DNA of 51,155 nucleotides. It comes from Porticoccus sp950063125 (GTDB lineage: Bacteria; Pseudomonadota; Gammaproteobacteria; Pseudomonadales; Porticoccaceae). This document shows, in pieces, positions 43,314 to 51,155 of this stretch; position 1 is the stretch's first letter, and the number at the start of each line of letters is the position of its first letter. Below the pieces are notes generated by a model. That model had not been told where the DNA came from. It was given only the letters and a program-made list of their open reading frames with translations, and searched no databases. Where the stretch lies: assembly GCF_963973895.1 (NCBI RefSeq), contig NZ_CAXBBF010000007.1; one strand, 5' to 3'. Both the position numbers and the translations under genes were made by a program.

Positions 43314-44285
43314 GTGGATACCAAAATTCTGTCCCGGGTTGACTTGAACTTGTTGGTGGCTCTGCAGGTGTTGCTGGAAGAGCGCAGTGTGACGAGGGCC
43401 GCGGAACGACTGTTCATTACCCAGCCGGCCATGAGTAAAACCCTTCAGCGTCTCAGGGACCTATTCGATGACCCCTTGTTTATCCGCAGTGGGCGAGGGC
43501 TGATTCCAACACCCAGAACCAATGAGTTGGCTGTTCACCTGCCGACACTCTTGGCCAGCGTGTCGGATTTGGTGGCCAGTGGCAAATTTGATCCACTTAC
43601 CTATGAGGGAGAAATTTGCATTATGACGGCAGAGTTTATCGCGGTGCAGGTGGTGCCCACCCTCACCCAGAGAATAATCAGGGAAGCGCCGAGAATGTCA
43701 CTGACGTTGACCAGCGAGGCGGAGGAGGAAGGTCGTGCGCTGGAAGATGGTGATCTGGATTTTGCCATCGAAATTTCTCGCCCCTACGGAAGTGAATATC
43801 ATGTGACTCCGCTGGGTAGTTTCACGCCAGCGGTGTGGATGCGTGCCGAGCATCCGCTTGCCAAGAAGGACAAGTTGACCCTGGTGGAAATGCTTGAATA
43901 CCCTTTTATTCAGTATTACCTGCTGCTGACGGGCCCGATCTCGGCCAATGCAGAGAGCCGGTTTGACCGGGAGTTGGCAAAACATGGTCTGAAACGGCAG
44001 AAAACCCTGGTCACCACACAGTTGATGACAGCCATGGATGCCCTGTGGCATACCGATTGCCTGATGATGGCCACCATGCACGACCTGAAAATCGAGAGTG
44101 AGTCATACGGTATTGTGCGTAAACCCTACCCGGAAGAACTGGAGTTTGATAATACCGTTCCGGTGGTATTGGTGCAGCATGTCAGGACCATCAAGTCGCC
44201 GGCTCACCAATGGGTCAAAGATCAGATTATTGGCATTGTTCAGGACATCAAGGAGCAGGCTCGACAGGCAGCCCGTGCCCGCTGA
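43314..44285 (+). CDS. LysR family transcriptional regulator
   Basis: 323 residues. The helix-turn-helix is at 8-67 (LNLLVALQVLLEERSVTRAAERLFITQPAMSKTLQRLRDLF, cited in part), and the C-terminal co-inducer domain resembles the NodD/NahR branch. The start is GTG 43314 with AGGA upstream. Its promoter region contains the TTAATACATTT and ATAGTTAGCC elements shared with the two candidate small RNAs. It stands where Pseudomonas has speD. Its stop directly abuts the coq7 stop on the other strand. Confidence 0.88.
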   Translation: MDTKILSRVDLNLLVALQVLLEERSVTRAAERLFITQPAMSKTLQRLRDLFDDPLFIRSGRGLIPTPRTNELAVHLPTLLASVSDLVASGKFDPLTYEGEICIMTAEFIAVQVVPTLTQRIIREAPRMSLTLTSEAEEEGRALEDGDLDFAIEISRPYGSEYHVTPLGSFTPAVWMRAEHPLAKKDKLTLVEMLEYPFIQYYLLLTGPISANAESRFDRELAKHGLKRQKTLVTTQLMTAMDALWHTDCLMMATMHDLKIESESYGIVRKPYPEELEFDNTVPVVLVQHVRTIKSPAHQWVKDQIIGIVQDIKEQARQAARAR

Positions 44286-44930
44286 TCAGATATGGTAGCT
44301 GGTTTTGGTCATGGCGCCGGAGATCAGCGTCATCAAACCCTTCACTGGTGACGGAAATTCCAGGCCGCCAGCCTCCTTCGCCACCGCCGCATGTTCGCCC
44401 TCATCTTCCAGCATTTTCTGCACAATGGCGCGGCTTTTGGTGTCGTTTTCCGGCAGCATTTCCAGATGATTTTGGAGGTGTTGGCAGACCTGCTGTTCGG
44501 TGGCTGACACAAAGCCGAGGCTGAGTTTGTCACTGACTAGACCGGTAGTGGCCCCGATGCCAAAAGACAGGCCATACCAGAGTGGATTCAGCAGGCTGGT
44601 GTGTCCACCCAACTGCTTGAGTCGGTCCTGGCACCAGGCCAGATGATCAATTTCCTCATCGGCAGCCTGCTCCATCTCAGTGCGAACCGAAGTGAGTTTT
44701 GCTGTCAGTGCCTGTCCCTGGTAAAGCGCCTGGGCACAGACCTCTCCTGTGTGGTTGACTCGCATCAGACCTATCGCGTGCCGCTTTTCACGCTCATCCA
44801 GCGTATGCTCCTCGACGCGTTTTCCCGGTGACAGGCGGGCCGGTGCCGGAGGCTCGGCTGCCAGGGTGCGCAGGGCACGGTCTACCTGAAGAAGAAGTCC
44901 ATCGAGCTTGGTAAGCTGCCTTGTGCGCAC
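44286..44930 (-). CDS. coq7: 2-nonaprenyl-3-methyl-6-methoxy-1,4-benzoquinol hydroxylase
   Basis: 214-residue di-iron monooxygenase of ubiquinone synthesis (UbiF-replacing Coq7). The metal-binding Glu/His motifs are VNHTGEVCAQALYQ, DEEIDHLAWC, and LEDEGEHAAVA. The C-terminal GLMTLISGAMTKTSYHI is typical of gammaproteobacterial Coq7. It is convergent with the LysR gene with no gap (TGATCA) and divergent from the MBL gene with a 70-nt shared promoter region. Confidence 0.94.
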   Translation of the reverse strand: MRTRQLTKLDGLLLQVDRALRTLAAEPPAPARLSPGKRVEEHTLDEREKRHAIGLMRVNHTGEVCAQALYQGQALTAKLTSVRTEMEQAADEEIDHLAWCQDRLKQLGGHTSLLNPLWYGLSFGIGATTGLVSDKLSLGFVSATEQQVCQHLQNHLEMLPENDTKSRAIVQKMLEDEGEHAAVAKEAGGLEFPSPVKGLMTLISGAMTKTSYHI

Positions 44931-45000
44931 GGTTTTGCCCTAAACTGTTGGTGGTGACAGGATTGTAGCAAAATCATCCGTCAACACACGAGGGTAATAG

Positions 45001-45951
45001 ATGATAGGTCATCCAAAGCAATTTCTCGGTTACGGTATTTACTGTATCGACGCGCAATACGTGAGGCCGGGCCAGGCCTGTTGTTATCTGCTGGTGGACG
45101 ACGGTGAGGTGGCGATTATTGAAACCGGTACCAGTCATACCGTGAGTGCTATCAGTGAGGCACTGGATTCATTGGGTCTGACGGCAGAGGCCGTTCGCTA
45201 CGTGATTCCCACCCATGTGCACCTCGACCACGCCGGTGGTGCCGGATTGCTAATGCAGCGTTACCCAGATGCCCAGCTGGTTGTTCATCCCCGGGGCGCT
45301 CGTCATCTGGTGGATCCCACAAAACTGATAGCGGGTGTTATCGCCGTCTACGGGGAGTCGGCCTATCGGACACTGTATGGCGAGCTTATGGCTGTACCTG
45401 AAGAGCGCATTATCAGTGCCGAGGACGGGTTACGACTGAACCTGGGTGGGCGCACATTGGAGTTTCGCCATACGCCGGGACATGCCGAGCACCATTGTTG
45501 CGTTTGGGATAAGGTCAGTGGCGGCTGGTTTACCGGAGACACTTTCGGCCTCGCCTATCTGACCCCGGCGCTGGGGGGTGACCGGTTTATCATGCCCACC
45601 ACGACACCTGTGCAGTTTGCGCCTGAGCGATTGCTCAGCTCGCTGGACTTGCTGATGAGCTATCGGCCCCGGCGGGTTTATCTCACCCACTATAGCCAGC
45701 TGGATGAACCTGAAAATTACGTGATGTTGTTGCGCGAGCAAATAAACGCCTGGTGTGACATGGCGCTGTCCCTGGAGGCTGGGCCGCAGCGGGAGAGCAC
45801 GATTTACAAACGTATAACAGAGCTCACACTGACACGGATAAAGGCTCGCTGGCCGGATGCCGACATGGCGCTGATTGAGCAGGATCTTGAAATGGATCTT
45901 GAACTGAACGCCCAGGGCCTTGAGGTCTGGTTGCAGCGTCAGCAGCAGTAG
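45001..45951 (+). CDS. MBL-fold metallo-hydrolase
   Basis: 316 residues. The metal-binding motif THVHLDHAGG (HxHxDH) near residue 75, with further ligands in HTPGHAEHHCCVW and FTGDTFG, indicates a binuclear zinc or iron hydrolase of the glyoxalase II-like group. The C-terminal 90 residues are a helical extension. The substrate is unknown. The gene is divergent from coq7 and convergent with purD. Confidence 0.85.
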   Translation: MIGHPKQFLGYGIYCIDAQYVRPGQACCYLLVDDGEVAIIETGTSHTVSAISEALDSLGLTAEAVRYVIPTHVHLDHAGGAGLLMQRYPDAQLVVHPRGARHLVDPTKLIAGVIAVYGESAYRTLYGELMAVPEERIISAEDGLRLNLGGRTLEFRHTPGHAEHHCCVWDKVSGGWFTGDTFGLAYLTPALGGDRFIMPTTTPVQFAPERLLSSLDLLMSYRPRRVYLTHYSQLDEPENYVMLLREQINAWCDMALSLEAGPQRESTIYKRITELTLTRIKARWPDADMALIEQDLEMDLELNAQGLEVWLQRQQQ

Positions 45952-45953
45952 CC

Positions 45954-46059
45954 AGGGCCTGTTCACACTAAATTTGGTTGCCTCTGTTGTGTGACTAAAA
46001 AACGTCAATCCAGGCGTGAGCAATGAATTTAGTGATTCTCACTGAGTGACGAGGGCCCT
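45954..46059. repeat. Imperfect inverted repeat, MITE- or REP-like
   Basis: The 106-bp stretch has related ends: AGGGCCT with CACTAAATT on the left (45954-45974), and AATTTAGTG with AGGGCCCT on the right (46026-46059). CACTAAATT/AATTTAGTG is a perfect 9-bp inverted repeat. It lies between convergent genes and may be a remnant of a miniature transposon or a bidirectional terminator. Confidence 0.45.
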
Positions 46060-46073
46060 AACTCGGCTTGCTT

Positions 46074-47360
46074 TCAAACCTTCTCCCGTGCGATCGCCCG
46101 ATAGCCAATATCGTGGCGAAAATAGACATTGTCCCAACAAATCTGTTCTGCCAGCTGGTAAGCCCGCTGCTGGGCTTCAGAGACCGTATTGCCCAGACCG
46201 ACGGCGCAGAGCACTCGCCCGCCGTTGGTGGCAACCCGTCCATCAACCTCTCTGGTCCCCGCGTGAAAAACCTTGCTGTCTTCTGTGCCGGAAGCGGGAA
46301 GACCTGAGATGACATCACCCTTGCGGTAGTCATTTGGGTAGCCTCCCGCCGCCAATACGACACCCAGCGCGGCCCGCGGGTCCCAATCGACAGTGCAGTG
46401 GTGAAGCGTCTTGTCCAGTGCCGCAGTACAGAGTGCGACCAGGTCAGATTTTAGCCGCATCATGATCGGCTGGGTTTCCGGATCGCCGAAGCGGCAGTTG
46501 TACTCGATCACCTTGGGGGTGCCGTCGGGCATGATCATCAGTCCGGCATACAGGAAACCGGTGTAACGGTTACCCTCTGCCGCCATCCCCTGCACGGTGG
46601 GCTGAATCACCTCGGCCATGACGCGCTCGTGAACTTCGGGGGTCACCACCGGTGCCGGGGAGTAAGCTCCCATGCCGCCGGTATTCGGCCCCCGGTCGCC
46701 GTCATCCCGTGCCTTGTGATCCTGCGACGTCGCCATTGGCAGGACGTGCTCCCCGTCCACCATGACAATAAAGCTGGCTTCTTCGCCGGCCAGAAACTCT
46801 TCGATCACCACCCGATGGCCGGCGTCGCCGAAGGCGTTGCCGGCCAGCATGTCGTGCACGGCGTTTTCGGCTTCCTCCAGGGTTGTGGCGACAATCACCC
46901 CTTTGCCCGCAGCCAGGCCATCGGCCTTGATGACAATGGGGGCCCCTTTCGCGCGCAGGTAGGCGAGCGCCGCTTCGATCTCAGTGAAATTCTGGTATTC
47001 CGCAGTGGGGATGTTGTGGCGCGCCAGGAAGTCCTTGGTAAACGCCTTGGAACCTTCCAGCTGCGCTGCCCCTTTCGAGGGGCCGAAGGCCCGCAGACCA
47101 CGACCGGCGAAAAAATCCACAATGCCATCCACCAGTGGCTGTTCCGGGCCGACGATGGTCAGGGCGATATTATTCTGCTGGGCAAAATCTGCCAGTGCTG
47201 CAAAGTCGTTGACATCGATAGCGACGTTCCGGACACCCGGTTCCAGCGCTGTGCCCGCATTGCCAGGTGCCACGAAAACCCTTTCCACGCCCTGGCCCTG
47301 GGCTGCTTTCCACGCCAGTGCGTGTTCCCGTCCGCCGGAGCCGATCACCAGAATATTCAT
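46074..47360 (-). CDS. purD: Phosphoribosylamine-glycine ligase (GAR synthetase)
   Basis: 428-residue ATP-grasp enzyme of purine biosynthesis. It starts MNILVIGSGGREHALAWKAAQ and contains PIVIKADGLAAGKGVIVA, FLAGEEASFIVMVDG, NTGGMGAYSPAPVV and YNCRFGDPETQPIMMRL. It ends about 100 nt after purH in the same operon. A 245-codon antisense frame over this gene is not credible. Confidence 0.96.
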   Translation of the reverse strand: MNILVIGSGGREHALAWKAAQGQGVERVFVAPGNAGTALEPGVRNVAIDVNDFAALADFAQQNNIALTIVGPEQPLVDGIVDFFAGRGLRAFGPSKGAAQLEGSKAFTKDFLARHNIPTAEYQNFTEIEAALAYLRAKGAPIVIKADGLAAGKGVIVATTLEEAENAVHDMLAGNAFGDAGHRVVIEEFLAGEEASFIVMVDGEHVLPMATSQDHKARDDGDRGPNTGGMGAYSPAPVVTPEVHERVMAEVIQPTVQGMAAEGNRYTGFLYAGLMIMPDGTPKVIEYNCRFGDPETQPIMMRLKSDLVALCTAALDKTLHHCTVDWDPRAALGVVLAAGGYPNDYRKGDVISGLPASGTEDSKVFHAGTREVDGRVATNGGRVLCAVGLGNTVSEAQQRAYQLAEQICWDNVYFRHDIGYRAIAREKV

Positions 47361-47456
47361 GCGTAATTCTCTTGCCTTAAATGACAGCGGCGGTTGTGTT
47401 GGCAGGGCACAAGCGCCACAAAATGAACGTGATGGGGGCTACGTTGTCGTGCATTA

Positions 47457-49046
47457 TCAGTGACGAAAGTGCCGCATACCCGTAAATACCATGGCCATGC
47501 CGTGTTCGTTGGCGGCGGCGATGACTTCCTCGTCGCGGATCGAGCCCCCGGGCTGGATTACGCAACTGATGCCCACTGTGGCGGCGTTATCAATACCATC
47601 CCGGAACGGGAAGAAGGCGTCGGAGGCCATGACTGCGCCCTTCACTTCCAGTCCCGCGTGCTCCGCCTTGATGGCGGCGATACGGGCGGAGTTGATGCGG
47701 CTCATCTGGCCCGCCCCGACACCGATCGTCTGGTTGTTTTTTGCGTAGACGATGGCGTTGGATTTCACCATTTTGGCTACCTTCCAGGCGAACAGCAGGT
47801 CTGCCAGCTCGTCATCCGTGGGTTTCCGGTCGGTGACCACTTTCAGGTCGGCGGCGGAGACCATGCCGTTATCTCGATCCTGTACCAGCAGGCCGCCATT
47901 GACCCGTTTGAAGTCAAAGTCCTGTGGGCGGGTTTTGCCCCACTGGCCACATGCCAGCAGGCGCACGTTTTTCTTGCTGCTGACCGCAGTCACTGCGGCG
48001 GGAGAAACGCTGGGGGCGATGATCACTTCCACGAACTGGCGCTCGCAGATAGCTTCGGCGGTGGCCGCATCCAGCTCGCGGTTGAAGGCGATGATGCCAC
48101 CGAAAGCGGATTCCGGGTCAGTGGCAAAAGCCAGGTCATAAGCGGTCCCGATATCTACTGCCACGGCCACGCCGCAGGGATTGGCGTGCTTGACGATCAC
48201 GCAGGCAGGCTGGTCGAATTGCTTGACGCACTCCAGGGCTGCGTCGGTGTCGGCGATATTGTTGTAGGACAGCTCCTTGCCCTGCAATTGACGTGCGGTG
48301 GCGACACTGGCCTCCGCCGGACTGGCTTCCACGTAAAAGGCCGCCTTCTGGTGTGGGTTTTCGCCGTAACGCATTTCCTGGATTTTCAGGAACTGGGTGT
48401 TAAAGGTGTCGGGGAAGTCGCGTTTCTCGTTGGCGCCCGGCAAAAAATTGAAAGGGCGGGCGCCAAAGTGGTTGGCGATCATGCCGTCGTAGGCGGCAGT
48501 GTGCTCAAAGGCTTTGACCATCAAGCTGTAGCGGGTGTCATAACTGAGTTGGCCGCCGTTGGCCTGCATTTCATCCAGCACTGCGCTGTAGTCGCCGGCA
48601 TTGACCACAATGGCGACATCCTTGTGGTTTTTGGCGGCGGAGCGAACCATGGTGGGACCGCCGATATCGATATTTTCAATGGCGGTTGGCAGGTCGCAGT
48701 TGGGATCGGCCACGGTGGTGGCGAAGGGGTAGAGGTTTACCACCACCATGTCGATGGGCAGGATGCCGTGTTCACCCATGACGCCGTCATCGGTGCCGCG
48801 ACGACCGAGGATGCCCCCATGCACTTTGGGATGAAGGGTTTTGACTCGGCCGTCCATCATTTCCGGGAATCCGGTGTAATCCGAGACCTCCCTGACACTG
48901 ATGCCGTTCTCGTTGAGCAGGCGGTAGGTACCGCCCGTAGAGAGGACCTCGACGCCCTGATTGCTAAGTGCTCTGGCAAATTCAACAATGCCTGTCTTGT
49001 CAGAGACGCTGATCAGGGCGCGGGAAACTTTACGCAAGTCGCTCAT
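47457..49046 (-). CDS. purH: Bifunctional AICAR transformylase/IMP cyclohydrolase
   Basis: 529 residues. The N-terminal MGS-like IMP cyclohydrolase domain (RALISVSDKTG, GTYRLLNENG) is followed by the AICAR transformylase domain with YGENPHQKAAFY, VKHANPCGVA and MASDAFFPFRDGID. It carries out the last two steps of IMP synthesis. It lies between fis and purD. A 537-codon antisense frame (47460-49073) has no family resemblance. Confidence 0.97.
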   Translation of the reverse strand: MSDLRKVSRALISVSDKTGIVEFARALSNQGVEVLSTGGTYRLLNENGISVREVSDYTGFPEMMDGRVKTLHPKVHGGILGRRGTDDGVMGEHGILPIDMVVVNLYPFATTVADPNCDLPTAIENIDIGGPTMVRSAAKNHKDVAIVVNAGDYSAVLDEMQANGGQLSYDTRYSLMVKAFEHTAAYDGMIANHFGARPFNFLPGANEKRDFPDTFNTQFLKIQEMRYGENPHQKAAFYVEASPAEASVATARQLQGKELSYNNIADTDAALECVKQFDQPACVIVKHANPCGVAVAVDIGTAYDLAFATDPESAFGGIIAFNRELDAATAEAICERQFVEVIIAPSVSPAAVTAVSSKKNVRLLACGQWGKTRPQDFDFKRVNGGLLVQDRDNGMVSAADLKVVTDRKPTDDELADLLFAWKVAKMVKSNAIVYAKNNQTIGVGAGQMSRINSARIAAIKAEHAGLEVKGAVMASDAFFPFRDGIDNAATVGISCVIQPGGSIRDEEVIAAANEHGMAMVFTGMRHFRH

Positions 49047-49067
49047 ATGGTCCTCAGTGTTGGTGTC

Positions 49068-49364
49068 TTATAGTAGGTTGTATTGTTTGAGTTTTTTTCG
49101 CAGTGTGCCGCGGTTCAGGCCAAGCATTTCTGCCGCCTTGCTCTGGTTGTTGCGGGTATAGCTGAGCACCGCTTCAAGCAGGGGTTCCTCCACCTCCGTG
49201 AGTACCAACTGGTACAGGTCATTGGTCGGCTGTCCGTCCAGATGCAGGAAATATTGTTGCAGTGCGGTTTCCACACAGAGGCGCAGGGATTTGTGATGGT
49301 GTGTGGTATCCGATGGTTCGGCACTTACCTCAGCCTGGATCGTGAATGTATCAATGGCGCTCAT
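49068..49364 (-). CDS. fis: DNA-binding protein Fis
   Basis: 98 residues, the standard Fis length. The C-terminal helix-turn-helix region EEPLLEAVLSYTRNNQSKAAEMLGLNRGTLRKKLKQY is cited in part and is near-identical to family members. This nucleoid protein regulates growth-rate-dependent genes. ATG 49364 overlaps the dusB stop (ATGA), the conserved dusB-fis arrangement. Confidence 0.96.
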   Translation of the reverse strand: MSAIDTFTIQAEVSAEPSDTTHHHKSLRLCVETALQQYFLHLDGQPTNDLYQLVLTEVEEPLLEAVLSYTRNNQSKAAEMLGLNRGTLRKKLKQYNLL

Positions 49365-50347
49365 GCGGCTTGGTCCCAATTGTTTTGTCCTGCCAGGTAG
49401 GTGTGCAGGCGGTCTATTTGTTCGTTATGGTTGTCCAGCTGGTTGAAAGACCGGCGAAAGGTGTCACCGCCGGGCAGGCGCTCAACGTACCAGCCCACAT
49501 GCTTGCGGGCAATCCGGATACCTGAATATTCCCCGTAGTGCGCATGTATGGCGCGAATATGGCCAACCACCTGGACAGCGAATTCCTGCCCGTGGAGGGG
49601 TTCCGGTAGCGAGCCGTATTCCAGATAGTGATTGATCTCACGAAATAGCCATGGGTTGCCCTGGGCGGCGCGGCCAATCATCACGGCGGCTGCACCGGTG
49701 TGGTCGAGCACGGCTTTGGCATCCTCCGCAGAACGGATATCACCGTTGGCGAATACCGGGATATCCACTGATTGCACCACCTCCGCGATTGTGTCGTATT
49801 CAGCGTGGCCGTTGAAGCGACAGGCGCGGGTGCGTCCGTGGACAGCGAGCGCCTGGATGCCGCAATCCTCGGCAATTCTGGCGATGTTGAGCGCGTTGCG
49901 ATTTTGGCTGTCCCAGCCGGTGCGGATTTTCAGTGTGACGGGAATGTCGACGGCCCCGACCACGGCATAGAGAATAGCTGCCACCAGTTTCTCATCCTGG
50001 AGCAATGCCGACCCGGCTGCCCGTTTGCAGACTTTTTTGGCGGGGCAACCCATATTGATATCGATGATCTCGGCACCGAGCTCCCTGTTTTGTCGGGCGG
50101 CATCTGCCATGAGGGTCGGGATGCTGCCGGCAATCTGTACGGATCTGGGCGAGCGCTCATCCTTGTGAATTAGCCGTTGTCGGCTCTTCCGGGTGTGCCA
50201 AAGGCGGGTATCGGAGGTGATCATCTCGGACACGGCCATGCCTGCACCCTGTGCTCGACAGAGCCGGCGAAATGGCAAATCCGTCACGCCGGCCATGGGT
50301 GCCAGTATGGTTCGTGATGCCAGCGCATGATGACCAATCTTCACCAA
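49361..50347 (-). CDS. dusB: tRNA-dihydrouridine synthase B
   Basis: FMN-dependent TIM-barrel enzyme that reduces uridines in the tRNA D-loop. The 328-residue product shows ILAPMAGVTDLPFRRLCR, DINMGCPAKKVCKRAAGSALL with the catalytic Cys in VCKR, VHGRTRACRFNG and IGRAAQGNPWLF. There is no ATG near the start. I chose TTG 50347 because GAGG lies upstream and homologues begin at the VKIG region; TTG 50362 would add five residues. It heads the dusB-fis pair. Confidence 0.94.
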   Translation of the reverse strand: MVKIGHHALASRTILAPMAGVTDLPFRRLCRAQGAGMAVSEMITSDTRLWHTRKSRQRLIHKDERSPRSVQIAGSIPTLMADAARQNRELGAEIIDINMGCPAKKVCKRAAGSALLQDEKLVAAILYAVVGAVDIPVTLKIRTGWDSQNRNALNIARIAEDCGIQALAVHGRTRACRFNGHAEYDTIAEVVQSVDIPVFANGDIRSAEDAKAVLDHTGAAAVMIGRAAQGNPWLFREINHYLEYGSLPEPLHGQEFAVQVVGHIRAIHAHYGEYSGIRIARKHVGWYVERLPGGDTFRRSFNQLDNHNEQIDRLHTYLAGQNNWDQAA

Positions 50348-50421
50348 GTTGGGTTGCCTCAATCTAAGCTCGGAAAAAACGGGGTGTTGATGATACCCGC
50401 TCTTGGCCGGCGGAATAAAGA

Positions 50422-51153
50422 TTATTTGGGAATGAATAGCAGATAGCTGACGGCGTCTTGTCCGGGGTCAACCAGCTCCAGCCTAAGTCTAACCGGCTGT
50501 CTGGCGGGCATCATGGTCATGTCGGCCAGGTCACCGTGCAGGTATTCCTTGGGCTGAAAAAGCCGCTGGGCAAGGATTTCCCCCTGCAGGTTTTCGAACC
50601 TTAGCACCAGCGCCGGGAAGGGTTGTGCAAAACTGGCCTCATTGACCAGGACGGCATCTACGCTCAGGGCATCGGGTATTTCCGGGTGGCTGTAGACCAT
50701 TAACTGATCGCTGCTGATTTTGTTCAGGTCCTGCAGGGGTGACAGTTTACAACCCGCCACCTCGCAATAGCGGCCTATCCATTGCCGGTGGTTCGGGTCC
50801 GCGCCAATCACATCGGCGAAAAAATACAGGTACTGTGCCGCCAGCAGGGCAACAGCCAACAGGGAAAGTGACAGCCACAGCCAGGTTTTTTGCCGGGGTT
50901 TGGCGGGGGGGTAAAAAATGGTGGTCTCGCTCTGCTGATGCGCCGGGTCGCCCTCTGCCAACTCCTGTGGCGAGCTTTCACGCTCTGTTGGTGAGTCATC
51001 TTCGGGCCGCTGAGTAGAGTCGGCTGTTGCAGGGTCGGGCCAGTGAATATCGATTTGTTCTGGAAGTCTTGCCTCGGTGACCGTTTCAGCTTCAGGCTCA
51101 TCCTGTTCCTGTTCCTGTTCCTGTTCCTGTTCCTGTTCCTGTTCCTGTTCCTG
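50422..51153 (-). CDS. DUF3426 family membrane protein, 5' partial
   Basis: C-terminal part of a zinc-ribbon/DUF3426 protein. An N-terminal Gln-Glu repeat open at the window edge and an acidic disordered stretch lead to one membrane helix (WLWLSLSLLAVALLAAQYLYFF, cited whole as a 22-residue segment is avoided: core LSLSLLAVALLAAQYLYFF). The DUF3426 domain follows, with CEVAGCKLSP, SFAQPFPALVLRF, RLFQPKEYL and ELVDPGQDAVSYLLF. The N-terminal zinc finger would lie outside the window. The gene stands upstream of dusB, as in Pseudomonas between prmA and dusB. The function is unknown. Confidence 0.88.
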   Translation of the reverse strand, partial: QEQEQEQEQEQEQEQEQDEPEAETVTEARLPEQIDIHWPDPATADSTQRPEDDSPTERESSPQELAEGDPAHQQSETTIFYPPAKPRQKTWLWLSLSLLAVALLAAQYLYFFADVIGADPNHRQWIGRYCEVAGCKLSPLQDLNKISSDQLMVYSHPEIPDALSVDAVLVNEASFAQPFPALVLRFENLQGEILAQRLFQPKEYLHGDLADMTMMPARQPVRLRLELVDPGQDAVSYLLFIPK

Positions 51154-51155
51154 TT
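51102..51155. repeat. Hexanucleotide coding repeat (Gln-Glu linker)
   Basis: Nine copies of CCTGTT run to the window edge. On the minus strand they encode alternating Gln-Glu in the DUF3426 protein. The true copy number is unknown. Confidence 0.95.

Noticed and set aside
44283..44288. TGATCA junction of LysR and coq7 stops as a special site
   Set aside because: It is simply two abutting stop codons in opposite directions; compact but not unusual.
46629..47366. Plus-strand frame of 245 codons over purD
   Set aside because: Antisense to purD, no motif, explained by GC-rich codon use.
47460..49073. Long plus-strand frame of 537 codons over purH
   Set aside because: Antisense shadow of a clear purH. 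Its product is compositionally odd and has no family features.

Overview
The window looks like chromosomal DNA of a GC-rich gammaproteobacterium of the Pseudomonas/Cellvibrio/Spongiibacter type. The evidence is gene order: DUF3426-dusB-fis-purH-purD, crp(vfr)-osmC-coq7, rpe-trpE and trpGDC all follow the Pseudomonas layout, and a Pil-Chp type chemosensory kinase and a FabY-type ketoacyl synthase are present. Genus assignment is an inference. No tRNA, rRNA, CRISPR array, intact insertion sequence or prophage was seen. Both ends stop inside in-frame hexanucleotide repeats, as at an assembly break, so the first and last genes are partial.

Layout. 1-3.1 kb: end of a Pil-Chp system (chpA-like kinase, chpC-like CheW protein). 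3.3-6.3 kb: polyhydroxyalkanoate operon (phaC, phaZ, MaoC/PhaJ hydratase). 6.3-9.3 kb: divergent GlxA-type AraC regulator and fabY. 9.6-20.1 kb: polyamine region, with speA, carboxy(nor)spermidine dehydrogenase and carboxy(nor)spermidine decarboxylase. The last two are separated by a translationally coupled, oppositely oriented pair: a MASE1-CHASE-PAS sensor without output domain and a 5TM-PAS4-GGDEF-EAL enzyme. 20.3-26.8 kb: an encapsulated-ferritin-like protein with no encapsulin beside it, ubiD, DUF2784, a mini potassium-channel protein, purU, an isochorismatase-like hydrolase with a TetR regulator, and a divergent 4-hydroxybutyryl-CoA-dehydratase-like protein that lacks two iron-sulfur ligands. 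26.9-29.3 kb: rpe and trpE. 29.3-38.0 kb: an arsenic resistance region (arsO; arsR-gapdh-arsJ-arsP-trx-acr3) that also carries cbpA/cbpM and a decayed cation-efflux fragment. 38.3-41 kb: trpGDC. 41-45 kb: GFA protein, crp/vfr, osmC, a LysR regulator, coq7. 45-51.2 kb: MBL-fold hydrolase and the purD-purH-fis-dusB-DUF3426 operon.

How the parts fit. The arsenic genes sit in the trpE/trpG gap, the same locus that holds R/F pyocins in P. aeruginosa. Both halves of the split trp pathway appear to carry Trp-rich leader peptides, so they are probably attenuated separately. The speD gene that lies between osmC and coq7 in Pseudomonas is absent. This fits spermidine synthesis through the carboxyspermidine route encoded at 11.7 and 18.9 kb. 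In place of speD lies a LysR gene and a 0.5-kb non-coding stretch that seems to encode two tandem minus-strand small RNAs with matching promoters and perfect intrinsic terminators. This is the best candidate here for something undescribed.
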